A stretch of DNA of 64,000 nt from Microvirga guangxiensis (GCF_900102135.1 NZ_FMVJ01000015.1:40908-104907), one strand, 5' to 3'; positions 50,834-61,252 are shown, numbered from the stretch's first letter. The notes: generated by a model from the letters alone, not told the origin. Program-made: numbers and translations.

Positions 50834-51565
50834 ATGAACGCTAAACCGCCTCTGGAAAACCACGTCTCGTCACCCGAATCCCGCGTTTTCTCTCATGTAG
50901 ACACGTGGGTTTTCGACCTGGACAATACGCTCTATCCGCACACATCACGAGTTTGGCCCCAGATCGATGAGCGCATCACGCTCTACGTTTCGGATCTGTT
51001 CGGGCTGGATGGCCTCTCATCCAAGGCGCTGCAGAAGTATTTCTACCATAAATACGGAACGACTCTGAAAGCGCTGGTCGATGAGTACGGCATCGATCCG
51101 CACGACTTCCTCGATTTCGCGCACGACATCGATCACACCGATATCGAGCTCAATGCCAGCCTCGGCCAAGCCATCGAGCAGCTGCCGGGCCGCAAGCTGA
51201 TCCTGACGAACGGGTCGCGCAAGCATGCGGAGAACGTAGCCCGCAAGATCGGTATTCTCGATCACTTCGAAGATGTGTTCGATATCGCCGCGTCGAATTT
51301 CGTGCCGAAGCCTGAGCGTCGTGCCTATGAGAGCTTTCTCGAGAGGCATGGGGTTGAGCCGGCGCGCTCGGCCATGTTCGAGGACATCGCCAAAAACCTG
51401 ACTGTGCCGCACGAACTCGGCATGACCACGACACTGATCGTGCCGAAGACGGTAGATCCGTTCCGCGAGAGCTTCGAGCAGGAAGCGGTGAAGACGCCGG
51501 AGATCGACTACATCACCAACGATCTCGCGGAGTTTCTGCGCCAGTATGCCCTGCCCGCGAAGTAA
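50834..51565 (+). CDS. HAD-family pyrimidine 5'-nucleotidase
   Basis: The 243-residue product has the HAD nucleophile motif TWVFDLDNTLYP, motif II KLILTNGSRKHA and motif III/IV in NFVPKPERRAY and AMFEDIAKNL. It matches the SDT1/PhoE-like pyrimidine 5'-nucleotidase group that sits next to argB in Rhizobiales. The start is the ATG at 50834 (AGGACCC upstream). Substrate assignment is by family. Confidence 0.9.
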   Translation: MNAKPPLENHVSSPESRVFSHVDTWVFDLDNTLYPHTSRVWPQIDERITLYVSDLFGLDGLSSKALQKYFYHKYGTTLKALVDEYGIDPHDFLDFAHDIDHTDIELNASLGQAIEQLPGRKLILTNGSRKHAENVARKIGILDHFEDVFDIAASNFVPKPERRAYESFLERHGVEPARSAMFEDIAKNLTVPHELGMTTTLIVPKTVDPFRESFEQEAVKTPEIDYITNDLAEFLRQYALPAK

Positions 51566-51581
51566 ATTCCCGCACATATGA

Positions 51582-51614
51582 AAATGGCCTCCGCAAAGAG
51601 GCCATTTCGTTTTT
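51582..51614. terminator. Terminator between the HAD and DUF892 genes
   Basis: AAATGGCCTC (51582-51591) pairs with GAGGCCATTT (51598-51607), followed by GTTTTT on the plus strand. The arrangement also suits the convergent DUF892 gene. Confidence 0.85.
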
Positions 51615-51629
51615 CCAAGGCAGAGGATC

Positions 51630-52133
51630 TTACGCAGCCTGCGTGTTGATCTTGCTTTCTGCGATGCGATTGAGCTTCTGATCGGTGGACTTTTCCTGAT
51701 CGAGAATCTGATGCAGCACGCCGGCGCAATCCTCGCGGCCGAGCTGCTTGGCCCAGGCGACGAGCGTGCCGTAGCGGGTGATCTCGTAGTGCTCCACAGC
51801 CTGAGCAGCGGCGAGAAGCGCAGCATCGAGCACCTGCGGATCGGCGATCTCGCCGGCGATTTCCTGCGCTTCGTCGATGATGCCGTCGATGGCCGGGCAG
51901 GTCACGCCCTTCGGATCATGGCCGTGCATGCGGAAGACCTGCTCGACCATCTGGATCTGCTGCTGGGTCTCGCCCAGATGCGTCTGGAAAGCCTGCTTCA
52001 GCTGAGGATCGGAAGCCTTCTCGATCATCTGCGGCAGCGCCTTCGTGATCTGCTGCTCGGCGTAGTAAATGTCCTGCAGGGTATGAACGAAGAGATCGTC
52101 AAGCGTCTTGATGTCCTTAGACAGGAGGCCCAT
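51630..52133 (-). CDS. DUF892 ferritin-like protein (YciE/YciF family)
   Basis: The 167-residue helical-bundle product begins with the DUF892 motif LDDLFVHTLQDIYYAEQQIT. The ferritin-like pattern of Glu/His ligands appears in YAEQQI, HLGETQQQI and EHYEITRYG. YciE/YciF proteins are osmotic and general stress proteins of unclear activity. A perfect EcfG promoter lies 81 bp upstream on the same strand, behind the rmuC stop, so it is most likely part of the general stress regulon. Confidence 0.92.
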   Translation of the reverse strand: MGLLSKDIKTLDDLFVHTLQDIYYAEQQITKALPQMIEKASDPQLKQAFQTHLGETQQQIQMVEQVFRMHGHDPKGVTCPAIDGIIDEAQEIAGEIADPQVLDAALLAAAQAVEHYEITRYGTLVAWAKQLGREDCAGVLHQILDQEKSTDQKLNRIAESKINTQAA

Positions 52134-52213
52134 AGCCTTAATCCTTCCCGATTTGCGATGTCGTCCGAGATGCGGGCGCCAGCGTCCGCGCGGCGCGCAG
52201 CTAGAGCCTGGAG

Positions 52214-52238
52214 AACGTCGTCAGGGAAAGGCGGTTCC
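52214..52238 (-). promoter_or_regulatory. EcfG-type promoter of the DUF892 gene
   Basis: On the minus strand GGAAC (52238-52234), 16 nt, CGTT (52217-52214): a perfect consensus match in the gap between rmuC and the DUF892 gene. Confidence 0.85.
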
Positions 52239-52242
52239 GAGC

Positions 52243-53430
52243 CTATTCGACGATGCGCAGATCCCGCCCTTGAAGCCGCAGCATCTCGGCCCGGGCCTGG
52301 GCATCGCCATCCTCAAACTCGAGGGTTTCGATCCGCTCACTGCGTTTGACGATCTTTTCCGTGGACACGCGGATCTGGGCAACGTCGTCCTGCGCCTGCC
52401 GGAAATGCGCATCAAGCTTGGCCACACGGCTGTCGAGCCGGCTCACGTCTTCGAGAAGTTTCTGTACCTCAACCTGGATTACACGAGCCTCCTCGCGGAT
52501 GCGGGCATCCCGCACGAGGGCCTGCATGACTTGGATCGCAAGCGTGAGAAGAGACGGCGAGACGATGACGACGCGGGCGCGATGCGCTTTCTGCACAACA
52601 TCGTCGAAATGCTCAGCGAGATCCGCATAAATCGATTCAGCTGGCACGAACAGCATGGCGATATCCTGCGTTTCGCCGGGTATGAGATATTTCTCAGCAA
52701 TATCCTTCACATGCACCAGCATGTCGCCGCGCACTCTCGCAGCAGCCCGAACGCGCGCTTCGTCGCCCTTCGCCTCACGGAAGGAAGTGAAGCCTTCCAA
52801 GGGAAACTTGGCGTCGATCACAAGACCACGGGAATCCCCCGGCAGCCGCACGAGACAGTCGGGACGCGTCCGGTTGGAGAGCGTCGCCTGGAACTCGAAA
52901 GCATTCGCCGGCAAGCCATCGCGGATGATCGCCTCCATACGGCCTTGGCCATAGGCGCCTCGGCTCTGCTTGTTGGCAAGCACATCCTTTAGGCCGACGA
53001 GTTCGCCGGTAAGGTTGCTGAGGTTCTGCTGGGCCGCATCGATAACGGCAAGCCGCTCGTTAAGTTTGGAAAGATTTTCGCTCTGATGACGCGTCGATGC
53101 CTCCAGCCCCTGGCCTACCCGATGCTGGAGCCCATCGATACGCTCGGAAATCATGCGCACGAAGTCGCTCTGACGGGAACCGAAGACCTCCGCCATGGTC
53201 TGCATCCGTCCGGTCATCTCCGCCTGGATGCGGGTAAGCTCCGCTACTTTGTCGTCCATCTCCCGGTCCCGTTCCTCCGCGAGCGCAGCCTCGAGGGTTT
53301 TCTCGCGGCGCGTCCTCAAAAGCAGCACGGTGACGAGAAGCAGGAGAAGAAGGCTCAAGGCCGCCATGCCGATTACGATATGCCCCCAGGTCAGGGCATA
53401 GGAGCCGAGGATCAGGACAATATCGTTCAT
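52243..53430 (-). CDS. rmuC: DNA recombination protein RmuC
   Basis: RmuC limits DNA inversions and is a predicted nuclease. The 395-residue product has an N-terminal membrane segment (IVIGMAALSLLLLLLVTVLL), a coiled coil, and the RmuC domain with RTRPDCLVRLPGDSRGLVID, AKFPLEGF (D...AK nuclease core) and DIAMLFVPAESIYADLAEHF. The start at 53430 (MNDIVLILG) has GGAAG upstream. A perfect LexA box 30 bp upstream marks it as SOS-regulated. Confidence 0.95.
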   Translation of the reverse strand: MNDIVLILGSYALTWGHIVIGMAALSLLLLLLVTVLLLRTRREKTLEAALAEERDREMDDKVAELTRIQAEMTGRMQTMAEVFGSRQSDFVRMISERIDGLQHRVGQGLEASTRHQSENLSKLNERLAVIDAAQQNLSNLTGELVGLKDVLANKQSRGAYGQGRMEAIIRDGLPANAFEFQATLSNRTRPDCLVRLPGDSRGLVIDAKFPLEGFTSFREAKGDEARVRAAARVRGDMLVHVKDIAEKYLIPGETQDIAMLFVPAESIYADLAEHFDDVVQKAHRARVVIVSPSLLTLAIQVMQALVRDARIREEARVIQVEVQKLLEDVSRLDSRVAKLDAHFRQAQDDVAQIRVSTEKIVKRSERIETLEFEDGDAQARAEMLRLQGRDLRIVE

Positions 53431-53459
53431 GGTCACGCTTCCGGTTGACGGCAGCATCC

Positions 53460-53474
53460 GAACATATCACGAAC
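53460..53474. promoter_or_regulatory. LexA box of rmuC
   Basis: GAAC (53460-53463), 7 nt, GAAC (53471-53474), which is GTTC-N7-GTTC on the minus strand. It lies 29 bp before rmuC and 40 bp before the divergent def. Confidence 0.8.
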
Positions 53475-53514
53475 GATTTGACCATCCTCCTGGAAGCCCT
53501 TATCTCCCGCGATC

Positions 53515-54033
53515 ATGAGCATCAGACCCCTTGTCATCCTCCCTGATTCCAAGCTCCGCCTGATTTCCGAGCCCGTTAAGGAAATCACGCAAGAGATCCG
53601 CCAGCTGGCCGAGGACATGCTGGAAACCATGTATGACGCCCCCGGCGTGGGCTTGGCCGCGATCCAGATCGGGGTCCCCATCCGTATGGTGACCATGGAT
53701 GTTTCCAAGACCGAGGATGAGCGCCAGCCCATGGTGCTGATCAACCCGGAAGTCATTTGGGCTTCCGAGGAGAAGCGGGTTTACGAGGAAGGCTGCCTGT
53801 CGATCCCCGAATATTATGAGGAGGTCGAACGTCCGGACCGGGTGCGCTTCCGCTACATGAACCTCCAGGGGGAGACCTTAGAGCAAGATGCGGATGGGCT
53901 CATGGCCACCTGCGTGCAGCATGAGATCGATCACCTCAATGGCGTTCTGTTCATCGACTATCTCTCGAAGCTCAAGCGGGATCGGGTGATGACCAAGTTC
54001 AAGAAGGCTGCCAAGCGCGAGGTCGGAGCATGA
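53515..54033 (+). CDS. def: Peptide deformylase
   Basis: Def removes the formyl group from nascent proteins. The 172-residue metalloenzyme has all three motifs: [17 protein letters not shown] and QHEIDHLNG. It overlaps fmt by 4 bp (ATGA), the classical def-fmt pair. The divergent neighbour rmuC carries the LexA box. Confidence 0.98.
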   Translation: MSIRPLVILPDSKLRLISEPVKEITQEIRQLAEDMLETMYDAPGVGLAAIQIGVPIRMVTMDVSKTEDERQPMVLINPEVIWASEEKRVYEEGCLSIPEYYEEVERPDRVRFRYMNLQGETLEQDADGLMATCVQHEIDHLNGVLFIDYLSKLKRDRVMTKFKKAAKREVGA

Positions 54034-54962
54034 GCCTGCGCGTCGTTTTCATGGGCACGCCTGACTTCGCGGTGCCGACGCTTGCGGAAATCGTCGGCCA
54101 GGGCCACGAGGTCGTCGCGGTCTATACACGCGAGCCGGCCGCTGCCGGGCGCGGCATGGAACTGAAGCCATCCCCTGTTCACAAGATGGCTGAGCGGTTC
54201 GGCATCCCGGTCTTCACGCCCAAAACGTTGCGTACCGAAGAGGCGGCGGAGCAATTCCGCAGCCTCGATGCGGATGTAGCGGTGGTCGTCGCGTATGGCA
54301 TGATCCTGCCGAAGGCTATACTAGAGGCGCCTGAACTCGGTTGTCTCAACCTACACGCTTCCCTTCTCCCCCGCTGGCGCGGGGCGGCTCCTATTCAGCG
54401 CGCCATCATGGCGGGCGACAAGGAGACGGGCGTCGCCGTCATGAAGATGGAAGAGGGCCTCGATACCGGTCCCGTCGCCATGGTCGAGAAGGTGACGATC
54501 GCTCCCGACATGAACGCCGGAGAACTCCACGACAGGCTGATGGTGCTGGGCGCAGATCTGATGGTGCGCGCGCTGGCTGCCCTCTCCCGTGGCGGCTTGG
54601 GCTTCACTCCTCAGCCGGAAGACGGCGTCACTTACGCCCACAAGCTGAAGAACGAGGATGCGCGGATCGACTGGTCGAAGCAGGCGCAGGCCGTGCACGA
54701 TCACATCCGCGGCCTGTCACCCTTCCCCGGTGCTTTCTTCACCGCCGATTTCGGTAAGGGCGAGGAGCGGGTGAAGGTTCTGAAGGCGGCGCTGGGAAAT
54801 GGCTCAGGTGCCCCCGGGACACTTATCGACGGCAATGGTACAGTATCGTGCGGCGATGGGGCTATCCGTCTGATTCAGGTTCAACGCGCCGGTAAGGGAC
54901 CTGTCACCTTCGACGAGTTTCTGCGTGGCGTGAGGATCGCTCCAGGCGCCCGCTTTTCGTGA
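54030..54962 (+). CDS. fmt: Methionyl-tRNA formyltransferase
   Basis: Fmt formylates the initiator Met-tRNA. The 310-residue product has [16 protein letters not shown], the folate/catalytic region [20 protein letters not shown], and the C-terminal domain. Translation is coupled to def. The GNAT gene follows 9 bp later, then truA. Confidence 0.98.
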   Translation: MSLRVVFMGTPDFAVPTLAEIVGQGHEVVAVYTREPAAAGRGMELKPSPVHKMAERFGIPVFTPKTLRTEEAAEQFRSLDADVAVVVAYGMILPKAILEAPELGCLNLHASLLPRWRGAAPIQRAIMAGDKETGVAVMKMEEGLDTGPVAMVEKVTIAPDMNAGELHDRLMVLGADLMVRALAALSRGGLGFTPQPEDGVTYAHKLKNEDARIDWSKQAQAVHDHIRGLSPFPGAFFTADFGKGEERVKVLKAALGNGSGAPGTLIDGNGTVSCGDGAIRLIQVQRAGKGPVTFDEFLRGVRIAPGARFS

Positions 54963-54971
54963 GGTTCATCC

Positions 54972-55466
54972 ATGGATGTCCGTGTGGAGGAAGCGGCCGA
55001 TTGGTCTGCGGTCTACACCATCTACGCGGAAGCCTTTGGTCAACTGATCGAAGCCGAGCTTGTGCGGCAACTGCACGATGACGGGGATCTCATCCTTTCC
55101 TTGATCGCTCATGGGGATAAACCCGCCGGTCACATCGCCTTCTCACATCTCGCTCTGCCTGAGACGCCCACAATCAAAGGGGCGGCCCTGGCTCCGCTGG
55201 CGGTCAGGCCAGCCTTTCAGGCAAAAGGTGTCGGCTCTGTTCTCGTTCGCCACAGCCTCGAGCAGCTGAAAAGCGAGGGGTACGATCTGGTCTTGGTTCT
55301 CGGCGACCCGGATTATTACAACCGCTTCGGCTTCACGCCCAGGCTGGCAAGCCGGCTGAAAACCCCTTATGACGGGCCCTATCTCCAAGCCCTTGCTCTG
55401 TCCGAGAAGGGAAAAGAGGCTCACGGCCCGGTTTCCTATGCCCGCGCCTTCGCAGAATTGAAGTGA
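54972..55466 (+). CDS. GNAT family N-acetyltransferase
   Basis: The 164-residue protein has the acetyl-CoA binding motif [20 protein letters not shown] and the C-terminal [15 protein letters not shown], close to the YhbS-like group. It sits inside the def-fmt-truA operon, with 1 bp to truA. The substrate is unknown. Confidence 0.92.
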   Translation: MDVRVEEAADWSAVYTIYAEAFGQLIEAELVRQLHDDGDLILSLIAHGDKPAGHIAFSHLALPETPTIKGAALAPLAVRPAFQAKGVGSVLVRHSLEQLKSEGYDLVLVLGDPDYYNRFGFTPRLASRLKTPYDGPYLQALALSEKGKEAHGPVSYARAFAELK

Positions 55467-55467
55467 T

Positions 55468-56211
55468 ATGCCCCGCTATAAGCTCGTCGTAGAATACGAC
55501 GGCACGCCCTTTACAGGCTGGCAGCATCAGACGAACGGCCTCTCCGTGCAGCAGGCGGTAGAGGATGCCATCGCGCGCTTTGCCGGCGAGACGGTACGCA
55601 TCCATTGCGCAGGCCGCACGGATTCCGGCGTTCATGCGACACATCAGGTCGTGCATGTGGATCTGGCGAAAGAATGGCGTCCCGACACGGTTCGAGACGC
55701 CACCAACGCACATCTGAAACCCGCACCTGTTGCGATTATCTCCGCGCAGCTCGTGCCGGAAACGTTCAACGCACGCATCTCAGCGATCAAGCGTCATTAC
55801 GTCTATCGCATCCTCAATCGGCGTTCTCCACCGACACTGGACATCTCACGTGTATGGCATGTGGCATGGCATCTCGACGCCGCCGCCATGCATGAGGCTG
55901 CGCAGACCCTCATCGGGAAGCATGACTTCACCACCTTCCGGGCAGCGGAATGCCAAGCCAACAGCCCGATCCGCACCCTGGACCGGCTGGATGTGGAGCG
56001 CATCGGCGACGAGATCCGAATTTATGCCTCGGCACGGTCGTTCCTGCATCATCAGGTGCGCTCCATGACCGGCACGCTGGAGCGTGTGGGTGCAGGTCGC
56101 TGGTCAGCTGAGGATGTCCGCGCGGCGCTCGAGGCGCGCGAGCGCAGCCGCTGCGGTCCGATGGCTCCATCGACAGGGCTCTACCTGATCGGCGTCGATT
56201 ATCCCGACTAG
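55468..56211 (+). CDS. truA: tRNA pseudouridine(38-40) synthase TruA
   Basis: The 247-residue product has the catalytic aspartate in [15 protein letters not shown], with [20 protein letters not shown] and [13 protein letters not shown]. TruA modifies the anticodon stem of many tRNAs. Its stop codon overlaps that of the convergent membrane protein gene. Confidence 0.97.
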   Translation: MPRYKLVVEYDGTPFTGWQHQTNGLSVQQAVEDAIARFAGETVRIHCAGRTDSGVHATHQVVHVDLAKEWRPDTVRDATNAHLKPAPVAIISAQLVPETFNARISAIKRHYVYRILNRRSPPTLDISRVWHVAWHLDAAAMHEAAQTLIGKHDFTTFRAAECQANSPIRTLDRLDVERIGDEIRIYASARSFLHHQVRSMTGTLERVGAGRWSAEDVRAALEARERSRCGPMAPSTGLYLIGVDYPD

Positions 56212-56798
56212 CCGAGGATCGTCCGTGTGATGCTGCCCACGCAGGAATTGAGGACGATCCCGAGCAGGACGACGCCCAGAGCAGGAATGCTGGAAAGACC
56301 GAGCGTCGCTTTGGTGGCGAACCACTGCATCCGCACGATGATGATGGCGAAGGCCAGGCTGAATATGGCTGCGAGCGATGGTGTTGCCCAGCCGATCAGC
56401 AGAAGCATGGCCGGTACGGACAGCACGAGGAGCCCCATGGCCGTGATCCAGTTCGTCACGATGACAAAGGGTACGTAGGCCTTGGTCAGGTTGAAGCGCC
56501 GCGCGACCCAGATCATCGCGAGGGGAAGAGCCACGAAGCTCGCGACATGCCCCAAGGCAACCACGATATCGATCCAGACATTATCGAGCAGCGGCTGATC
56601 TGGCTGCAGCAAACCGAGGCGCAGGCGTTCGAAGGCGAGCGAGACGATATAGGCGGGCAGCGTCAGCCAGATCGCGGCAAAGGAGCGCCAGAAGCCTCTC
56701 TCGCTCATATCGAAGGATTTCAGCCCCTCGCTCCTGCTGTGGAGCATGTCGAGAGTTCCTCGGAACGAACGATTGACCTCATCTGCCGTGACGATCAT
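56208..56798 (-). CDS. Hypothetical multi-span membrane protein
   Basis: The 196-residue product has about five hydrophobic segments (for example [56 protein letters not shown]). The start at 56798 ([14 protein letters not shown]) has GAGG upstream. I do not recognise a family with certainty. It stands between truA and dapE with no obvious partner. Confidence 0.75.
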   Translation of the reverse strand: MIVTADEVNRSFRGTLDMLHSRSEGLKSFDMSERGFWRSFAAIWLTLPAYIVSLAFERLRLGLLQPDQPLLDNVWIDIVVALGHVASFVALPLAMIWVARRFNLTKAYVPFVIVTNWITAMGLLVLSVPAMLLLIGWATPSLAAIFSLAFAIIIVRMQWFATKATLGLSSIPALGVVLLGIVLNSCVGSITRTILG

Positions 56799-56892
56799 GA
56801 GCAGCCTCGCTTGCGTGTGCGTGCTCACGGGAAACCGGCATGAGTCGGAAAACGTTCCGGCCGGATCAGACTTTAGTTTAATATTGCCGCGC

Positions 56893-58062
56893 TTACCCCC
56901 TAAGGGATGGCACGAAGTAGGTATTCAACACTTTGCGATAGATCGCAGCGAGCCGGTCGAGGTCCGCTATGGCCACCCGCTCGTCGATCTGATGCATGGT
57001 CTGGCCAACGAGGCCGAATTCAACCACTGGACAGTGCTTCACGATGAAACGAGCATCCGAGGTGCCGCCCGTGGTGGAGAGCTTTGGATGGATTCCCGTC
57101 TCGGCCTCAATGGCATCGGCAATGAAGCCGACGAACTCATTGGGCGGTGTGAGGAACGCGATTGCGTTCGTGGGCTCCATCCGCAGCGTGTAACGAACGC
57201 TGTTGCCGGCGGCCTCGCTCAGGCGGCGGGCGATCTCCGATTCCAGGCTCTCGGGCGTCCAGAGGTCATTGAACCGGATGTTGAAGGTCGCGCGCACCTC
57301 GGCTGGAATCACATTCGAAGCAGGATTCCCCACATCCACTGTCGTCATTTCGAGATTCGAGGCATCGAAATGGTGTGTGCCATGATCGAGCGGCTCACGC
57401 AGAAGGCCCTCGATCAGACGCATCATGCCGGGAATCGGGTTATCGGCCAGGTGCGGGTAGGCCACATGCCCCTGCTTGCCCTCCACGACGATCCTGCCTG
57501 TGAGCGAGCCACGCCGCCCGATCTTGATCATATCGCCAAGCTGGTTGGGATTGGTCGGCTCACCGAGAATGCAATGATCGAACCGCTCACCGCGCCCCTT
57601 CGCCCATTCGAGCAGCTTGACCGTGCCGTTGACAGCGGGCCCTTCCTCATCGCCTGTGATGAGGAAACCGATGGAGCCATCGAAGTCCGGGTTCTCGCGG
57701 ATGAAGTCGAGGGCTGCCGCCATCATGCAGGCGATGCCGCCCTTCATGTCGACCGCGCCGCGCCCATAGAGCTCGCCGTCCTCGATTTCGCCGCTGAAAG
57801 GCTCGTGCCGCCACCGGCTCAAATCGCCAGGGGGAACCACATCTGTATGGCCTGCAAAGAGCAGGTACGGATTACCAGTCCCGTACCGTGCATAGAGATT
57901 CTCGACGTCAGGCGTACCGGGCTCGGAAAAGACCGGTCGATGCACCTCGAACCCCGCCTCCTTCAACACGCTCTCGATGAAGGATAGCGCCCCCCCCTCC
58001 TCCGGTGTCACGGAGGGGCAACGGAGGAGCGCCTTGGCAAGGGAAAGGGGCAAGCTGTCCAT
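56893..58062 (-). CDS. dapE: Succinyl-diaminopimelate desuccinylase
   Basis: DapE makes LL-diaminopimelate for lysine and peptidoglycan. The 389-residue zinc peptidase has [15 protein letters not shown], the bridging Asp in [15 protein letters not shown], the catalytic Glu in [12 protein letters not shown], and the last metal His in [10 protein letters not shown] with HCPVVEFG. It lies 3 bp behind dapD. Confidence 0.97.
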   Translation of the reverse strand: MDSLPLSLAKALLRCPSVTPEEGGALSFIESVLKEAGFEVHRPVFSEPGTPDVENLYARYGTGNPYLLFAGHTDVVPPGDLSRWRHEPFSGEIEDGELYGRGAVDMKGGIACMMAAALDFIRENPDFDGSIGFLITGDEEGPAVNGTVKLLEWAKGRGERFDHCILGEPTNPNQLGDMIKIGRRGSLTGRIVVEGKQGHVAYPHLADNPIPGMMRLIEGLLREPLDHGTHHFDASNLEMTTVDVGNPASNVIPAEVRATFNIRFNDLWTPESLESEIARRLSEAAGNSVRYTLRMEPTNAIAFLTPPNEFVGFIADAIEAETGIHPKLSTTGGTSDARFIVKHCPVVEFGLVGQTMHQIDERVAIADLDRLAAIYRKVLNTYFVPSLRG

Positions 58063-58065
58063 CGA

Positions 58066-58911
58066 TCAATCCCGCAACAGCTCGTTGATGCCAGTCTTGG
58101 CGCGGGTCTGCGCGTCCACGCGCTTGACGATGACGGCGCAGTAGAGGGACGGGCCAGGAGTGCCATCCGGCAGAGGCTTGCCGGGGAGCGAGCCGGGGAC
58201 GACGACCGAATAGGGCGGCACGCGGCCCACGAAGACCTCGCCGGTGTTGCGGTCGATGATCTTGGTGGAGGCGGAAATGAACACGCCCATGGACAGCACC
58301 GAACCCTCGCCCACGATCACGCCTTCCACCACCTCGGAGCGCGCGCCGATGAAGCAGTTATCCTCGATGATGGTGGGGTTGGCCTGCAGTGGCTCAAGCA
58401 CGCCGCCAATGCCGACGCCGCCGGACAAGTGCACGTTCTTGCCGATCTGGGCGCAGGAGCCCACCGTGGCCCAGGTGTCCACCATGGTGCCCTCATCCAC
58501 ATAGGCGCCAAGGTTGACGAAGGACGGCATCAGCACCACGCCGGGCGCGATATAGGCGCCGCGGCGCACGGTGCAGTTCGGAACAGCACGGAAGCCTGCC
58601 GCCTTGAACTCAGGCTCCTTCCAGCCATCGAACTTCGAGGGGACCTTGTCCCACCAAGTCGCCTCGCCCGGGCCGCCCTTGATCACACCCATATCGTTCA
58701 GGCGGAACGACAGGAGAACCGCTTTCTTCAGCCATTGATGAACCTGCCATTCGCCATTGGCCTGTCTCTCGGCCACACGAGCCTTGCCGGAATCGAGAAG
58801 CTGGAGCGCCTCGTCGACGGCCTCACGAACGGCTCCTTGGGTAGAGACGCCGACATTGGCGCGGTCTTCCCAGGCGGCATCGACGGTGCGGGCGAGATCG
58901 GTCAGGGACAT
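58066..58911 (-). CDS. dapD: Tetrahydrodipicolinate N-succinyltransferase
   Basis: DapD succinylates tetrahydrodipicolinate, two steps before DapE. The 281-residue product is a left-handed beta-helix hexapeptide protein ([60 protein letters not shown]). The start at 58911 ([20 protein letters not shown]) is the conserved one; the frame opens 14 codons earlier. dapD-dapE form an operon. Confidence 0.97.
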   Translation of the reverse strand: MSLTDLARTVDAAWEDRANVGVSTQGAVREAVDEALQLLDSGKARVAERQANGEWQVHQWLKKAVLLSFRLNDMGVIKGGPGEATWWDKVPSKFDGWKEPEFKAAGFRAVPNCTVRRGAYIAPGVVLMPSFVNLGAYVDEGTMVDTWATVGSCAQIGKNVHLSGGVGIGGVLEPLQANPTIIEDNCFIGARSEVVEGVIVGEGSVLSMGVFISASTKIIDRNTGEVFVGRVPPYSVVVPGSLPGKPLPDGTPGPSLYCAVIVKRVDAQTRAKTGINELLRD

Positions 58912-59053
58912 GGTTTCTCTCTGAGCAAAAGGTTGTCGCGCCCTGCTTAGCAACGGGATATGAGCCTGTCACCTGCACAAGCGCGCAACAGGCTAGCAGA
59001 GCGGCTGGCTCGCCCTAAATACGATAGGTGAAAAAGGAACAGAGCCTCCCCTC

Positions 59054-60631
59054 ATGATTCCCGTTCGCGACATGCGAAGCGTTCTCTACGCGACGGCGAT
59101 CCTGTTCGCGCTCGCGGTGCTGGTGCTTCGGGGAGCATTCCTTTGGATCGAGTACCGAACCGCCCTCGCCCGCGCGGAGGCAGCGACGCAGGATCTCGCG
59201 CTGCTGATGGAGGAGTATACCAAGCGCACCTTGGAAACGAGCGACCTGCTCCTGAGCGAAGTGGTTGCATATGTACAATCCAAGGGTGGCGTTGGCGCGC
59301 TGAGCGAGGCTCAGGGTTTTCTCGTCGATGTGATGCATCGATCGTCGGCAGGTCACATCATCATCCTCGTCGACCGGCAGGGTCAATTGGTTGCCAGTTC
59401 AGTCGCTCAAGTAAGCGGCGCCATGTCTTTCGCGGACAGGACATGGTTCAAGGTGCATCGCGCAGGAGCTGAGACCTATGTCGGAGGCGCTATTGTCGGG
59501 CGTCTGAGCCATGAGCTTCTCTATACGTATTCCAAGCAGATCTCCGATACGAACGGCGAATTCGATGGGGTGGCCCATATCGGGCTGCGACCCAGCTTCC
59601 TTCAGGACCTCTCCAGACCTGATGCCGACACGGAGCATGTGACCCTGGGCATTTGGGGACGCGATGGACGCGTGATTGCACGAACGGGCCTGACGCAGGA
59701 GCAAATCGATTCCGGCGTCGGGCATACGGCTCTGTTCAACGAGAAAGAGTCGCAGCTCGCCGGCACCTATCGCGAAAAGGATCCTGTCGACGGCATCACG
59801 CGGATCATATCCTTTCGTCGGCTGGAGCGTTGGCCCGTAACCGTAACGGCCAGCATTCCCATGAGCGCAGCGCTGGCCTCCTGGACAAAGGGACTCTACT
59901 GGAGCGCCGTGATCTCCGCCATCATCCTGGCTGCCTTCGCCTGGCTCACATGGCTCGGCATTCGCCTCAGCCGGCAGACCGAGCAGACTCAGCAGCAGCT
60001 CCGGACCGTCAATGACGAGTTGGCGCAAGCACTCGAGGACAAGGTCACTCTGCTTCAGGAAATTCATCACAGGGTGAAAAACAACCTGGCGATCACGTCG
60101 AGCCTGCTGCAGATGCAGGCGAGGCGCTTTTCGGATCAGAATGTGAAAACTGCATTTCAGGAAACCCAGGATCGCCTGCAATCCGTCGGCCTGATTCACG
60201 ATCTTCTCTATCGCAAGGAAACCGGCGGCACGATCAATCTACAGGACTATCTCAGCCGTCTCGTCGAAGAGCTTTCATCGACCTATGGAGCGGATGAGCG
60301 GGGCATCGCTCTTGAGCTCGATGCCGAGCCGATCTCCATCGATCTTGAAAGGGCGGCCCCTCTCGCTCTTGCCGTCACCGAGGCGATCACCAATGCCTTC
60401 AAGCATGCTTTCATGCCCGAACAGCACGGGCGAATTCAGGTGCTTGCACGACGCATCGGCGACCAGATCGAAGTATCCGTTAGCGACAACGGAGGAGGCG
60501 TCGGGGACGGGACGGAAAACGAATCGTCGCTCGGCATGAGATTGATCCGGGCTTTCGCCGCGCAGCTCGATGGTACTTTCACACTCGAAAGCAATAGCGG
60601 GACAACTTGCCGTCTCGTGTTTCCGGCCTGA
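59054..60631 (+). CDS. HisKA_2-family sensor histidine kinase with periplasmic Cache-like domain
   Basis: The 525-residue protein has membrane segments near residues 10-32 and 275-305. Between them is a Cache-like sensor (AQGFLVDVMHRSSAGHIIIL, MSFADRTWFKVHRAGAETYV). A HisKA_2 dimerisation box (EIHHRVKNNLAITSSLLQMQ, the phosphorylated His being the first or second) and an HATPase domain with EAITNAFKHAF and SDNGGG follow. Kinases of this family include those that phosphorylate PhyR in the general stress response. There is no response regulator next to it. Target unknown. Confidence 0.9.
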   Translation: MIPVRDMRSVLYATAILFALAVLVLRGAFLWIEYRTALARAEAATQDLALLMEEYTKRTLETSDLLLSEVVAYVQSKGGVGALSEAQGFLVDVMHRSSAGHIIILVDRQGQLVASSVAQVSGAMSFADRTWFKVHRAGAETYVGGAIVGRLSHELLYTYSKQISDTNGEFDGVAHIGLRPSFLQDLSRPDADTEHVTLGIWGRDGRVIARTGLTQEQIDSGVGHTALFNEKESQLAGTYREKDPVDGITRIISFRRLERWPVTVTASIPMSAALASWTKGLYWSAVISAIILAAFAWLTWLGIRLSRQTEQTQQQLRTVNDELAQALEDKVTLLQEIHHRVKNNLAITSSLLQMQARRFSDQNVKTAFQETQDRLQSVGLIHDLLYRKETGGTINLQDYLSRLVEELSSTYGADERGIALELDAEPISIDLERAAPLALAVTEAITNAFKHAFMPEQHGRIQVLARRIGDQIEVSVSDNGGGVGDGTENESSLGMRLIRAFAAQLDGTFTLESNSGTTCRLVFPA

Positions 60632-60638
60632 AGCCGTT

Positions 60639-61244
60639 TCAGAACGACGTGCGCTGGCGAATGGCTGCGGAGAGCGTTCCCTCATCGAGATAATCGAGCT
60701 CGCCGCCCACTGGGACGCCATGCGCGAGTTTCGTCACCTTCACCGGCAGATGAGCGAGAAGCTCCGTGATGTAGTGGGCCGTCGTCTGTCCGTCGACCGT
60801 GGCGTTGAGCGCGAGGATCACTTCGGTGACGCCGGTCTCGGACGCGCGCGCGACGAGACGGTCGAGGTTCAGGTGCTCGGGACGCACCCCGTCGAGGGGC
60901 GAGAGCACGCCGCCGAGCACATGGTATTTCGCGCTGACCGCGCCGGAGCGCTCGAGCGCCCAGAGATCGGAGACATCCTCCACCACCACGAGGATCGACG
61001 GATCACGCTTGTGATCGCGGCAGATGGTGCAGGGGTCGGACGTATCCACGTTGCCGCAGGACGAACACACGACAATCCGCTCATTGGCGATGCGCATGGC
61101 ATCGCTCAGCGGATTGAGCAGCGTGTCGCGCTTCTTGATGAGATGGAGCGCGGCGCGACGCGCCGAGCGCGGGCCTAGGCCCGGCAGGCGCGCTAGCAGC
61201 TGAATCAGGCGCTCGATCTCGGGACCGGCAACGTGCTGGGCCAT
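60639..61244 (-). CDS. recR: Recombination mediator RecR
   Basis: RecR with RecO/RecF loads RecA at gaps. The 201-residue product has the helix-hairpin-helix [16 protein letters not shown], the four-Cys zinc finger [16 protein letters not shown], and the Toprim domain ([19 protein letters not shown]). It lies 8 bp behind ybaB, in the order dnaX-ybaB-recR. Confidence 0.97.
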   Translation of the reverse strand: MAQHVAGPEIERLIQLLARLPGLGPRSARRAALHLIKKRDTLLNPLSDAMRIANERIVVCSSCGNVDTSDPCTICRDHKRDPSILVVVEDVSDLWALERSGAVSAKYHVLGGVLSPLDGVRPEHLNLDRLVARASETGVTEVILALNATVDGQTTAHYITELLAHLPVKVTKLAHGVPVGGELDYLDEGTLSAAIRQRTSF

Positions 61245-61252
61245 GGGCTCTC

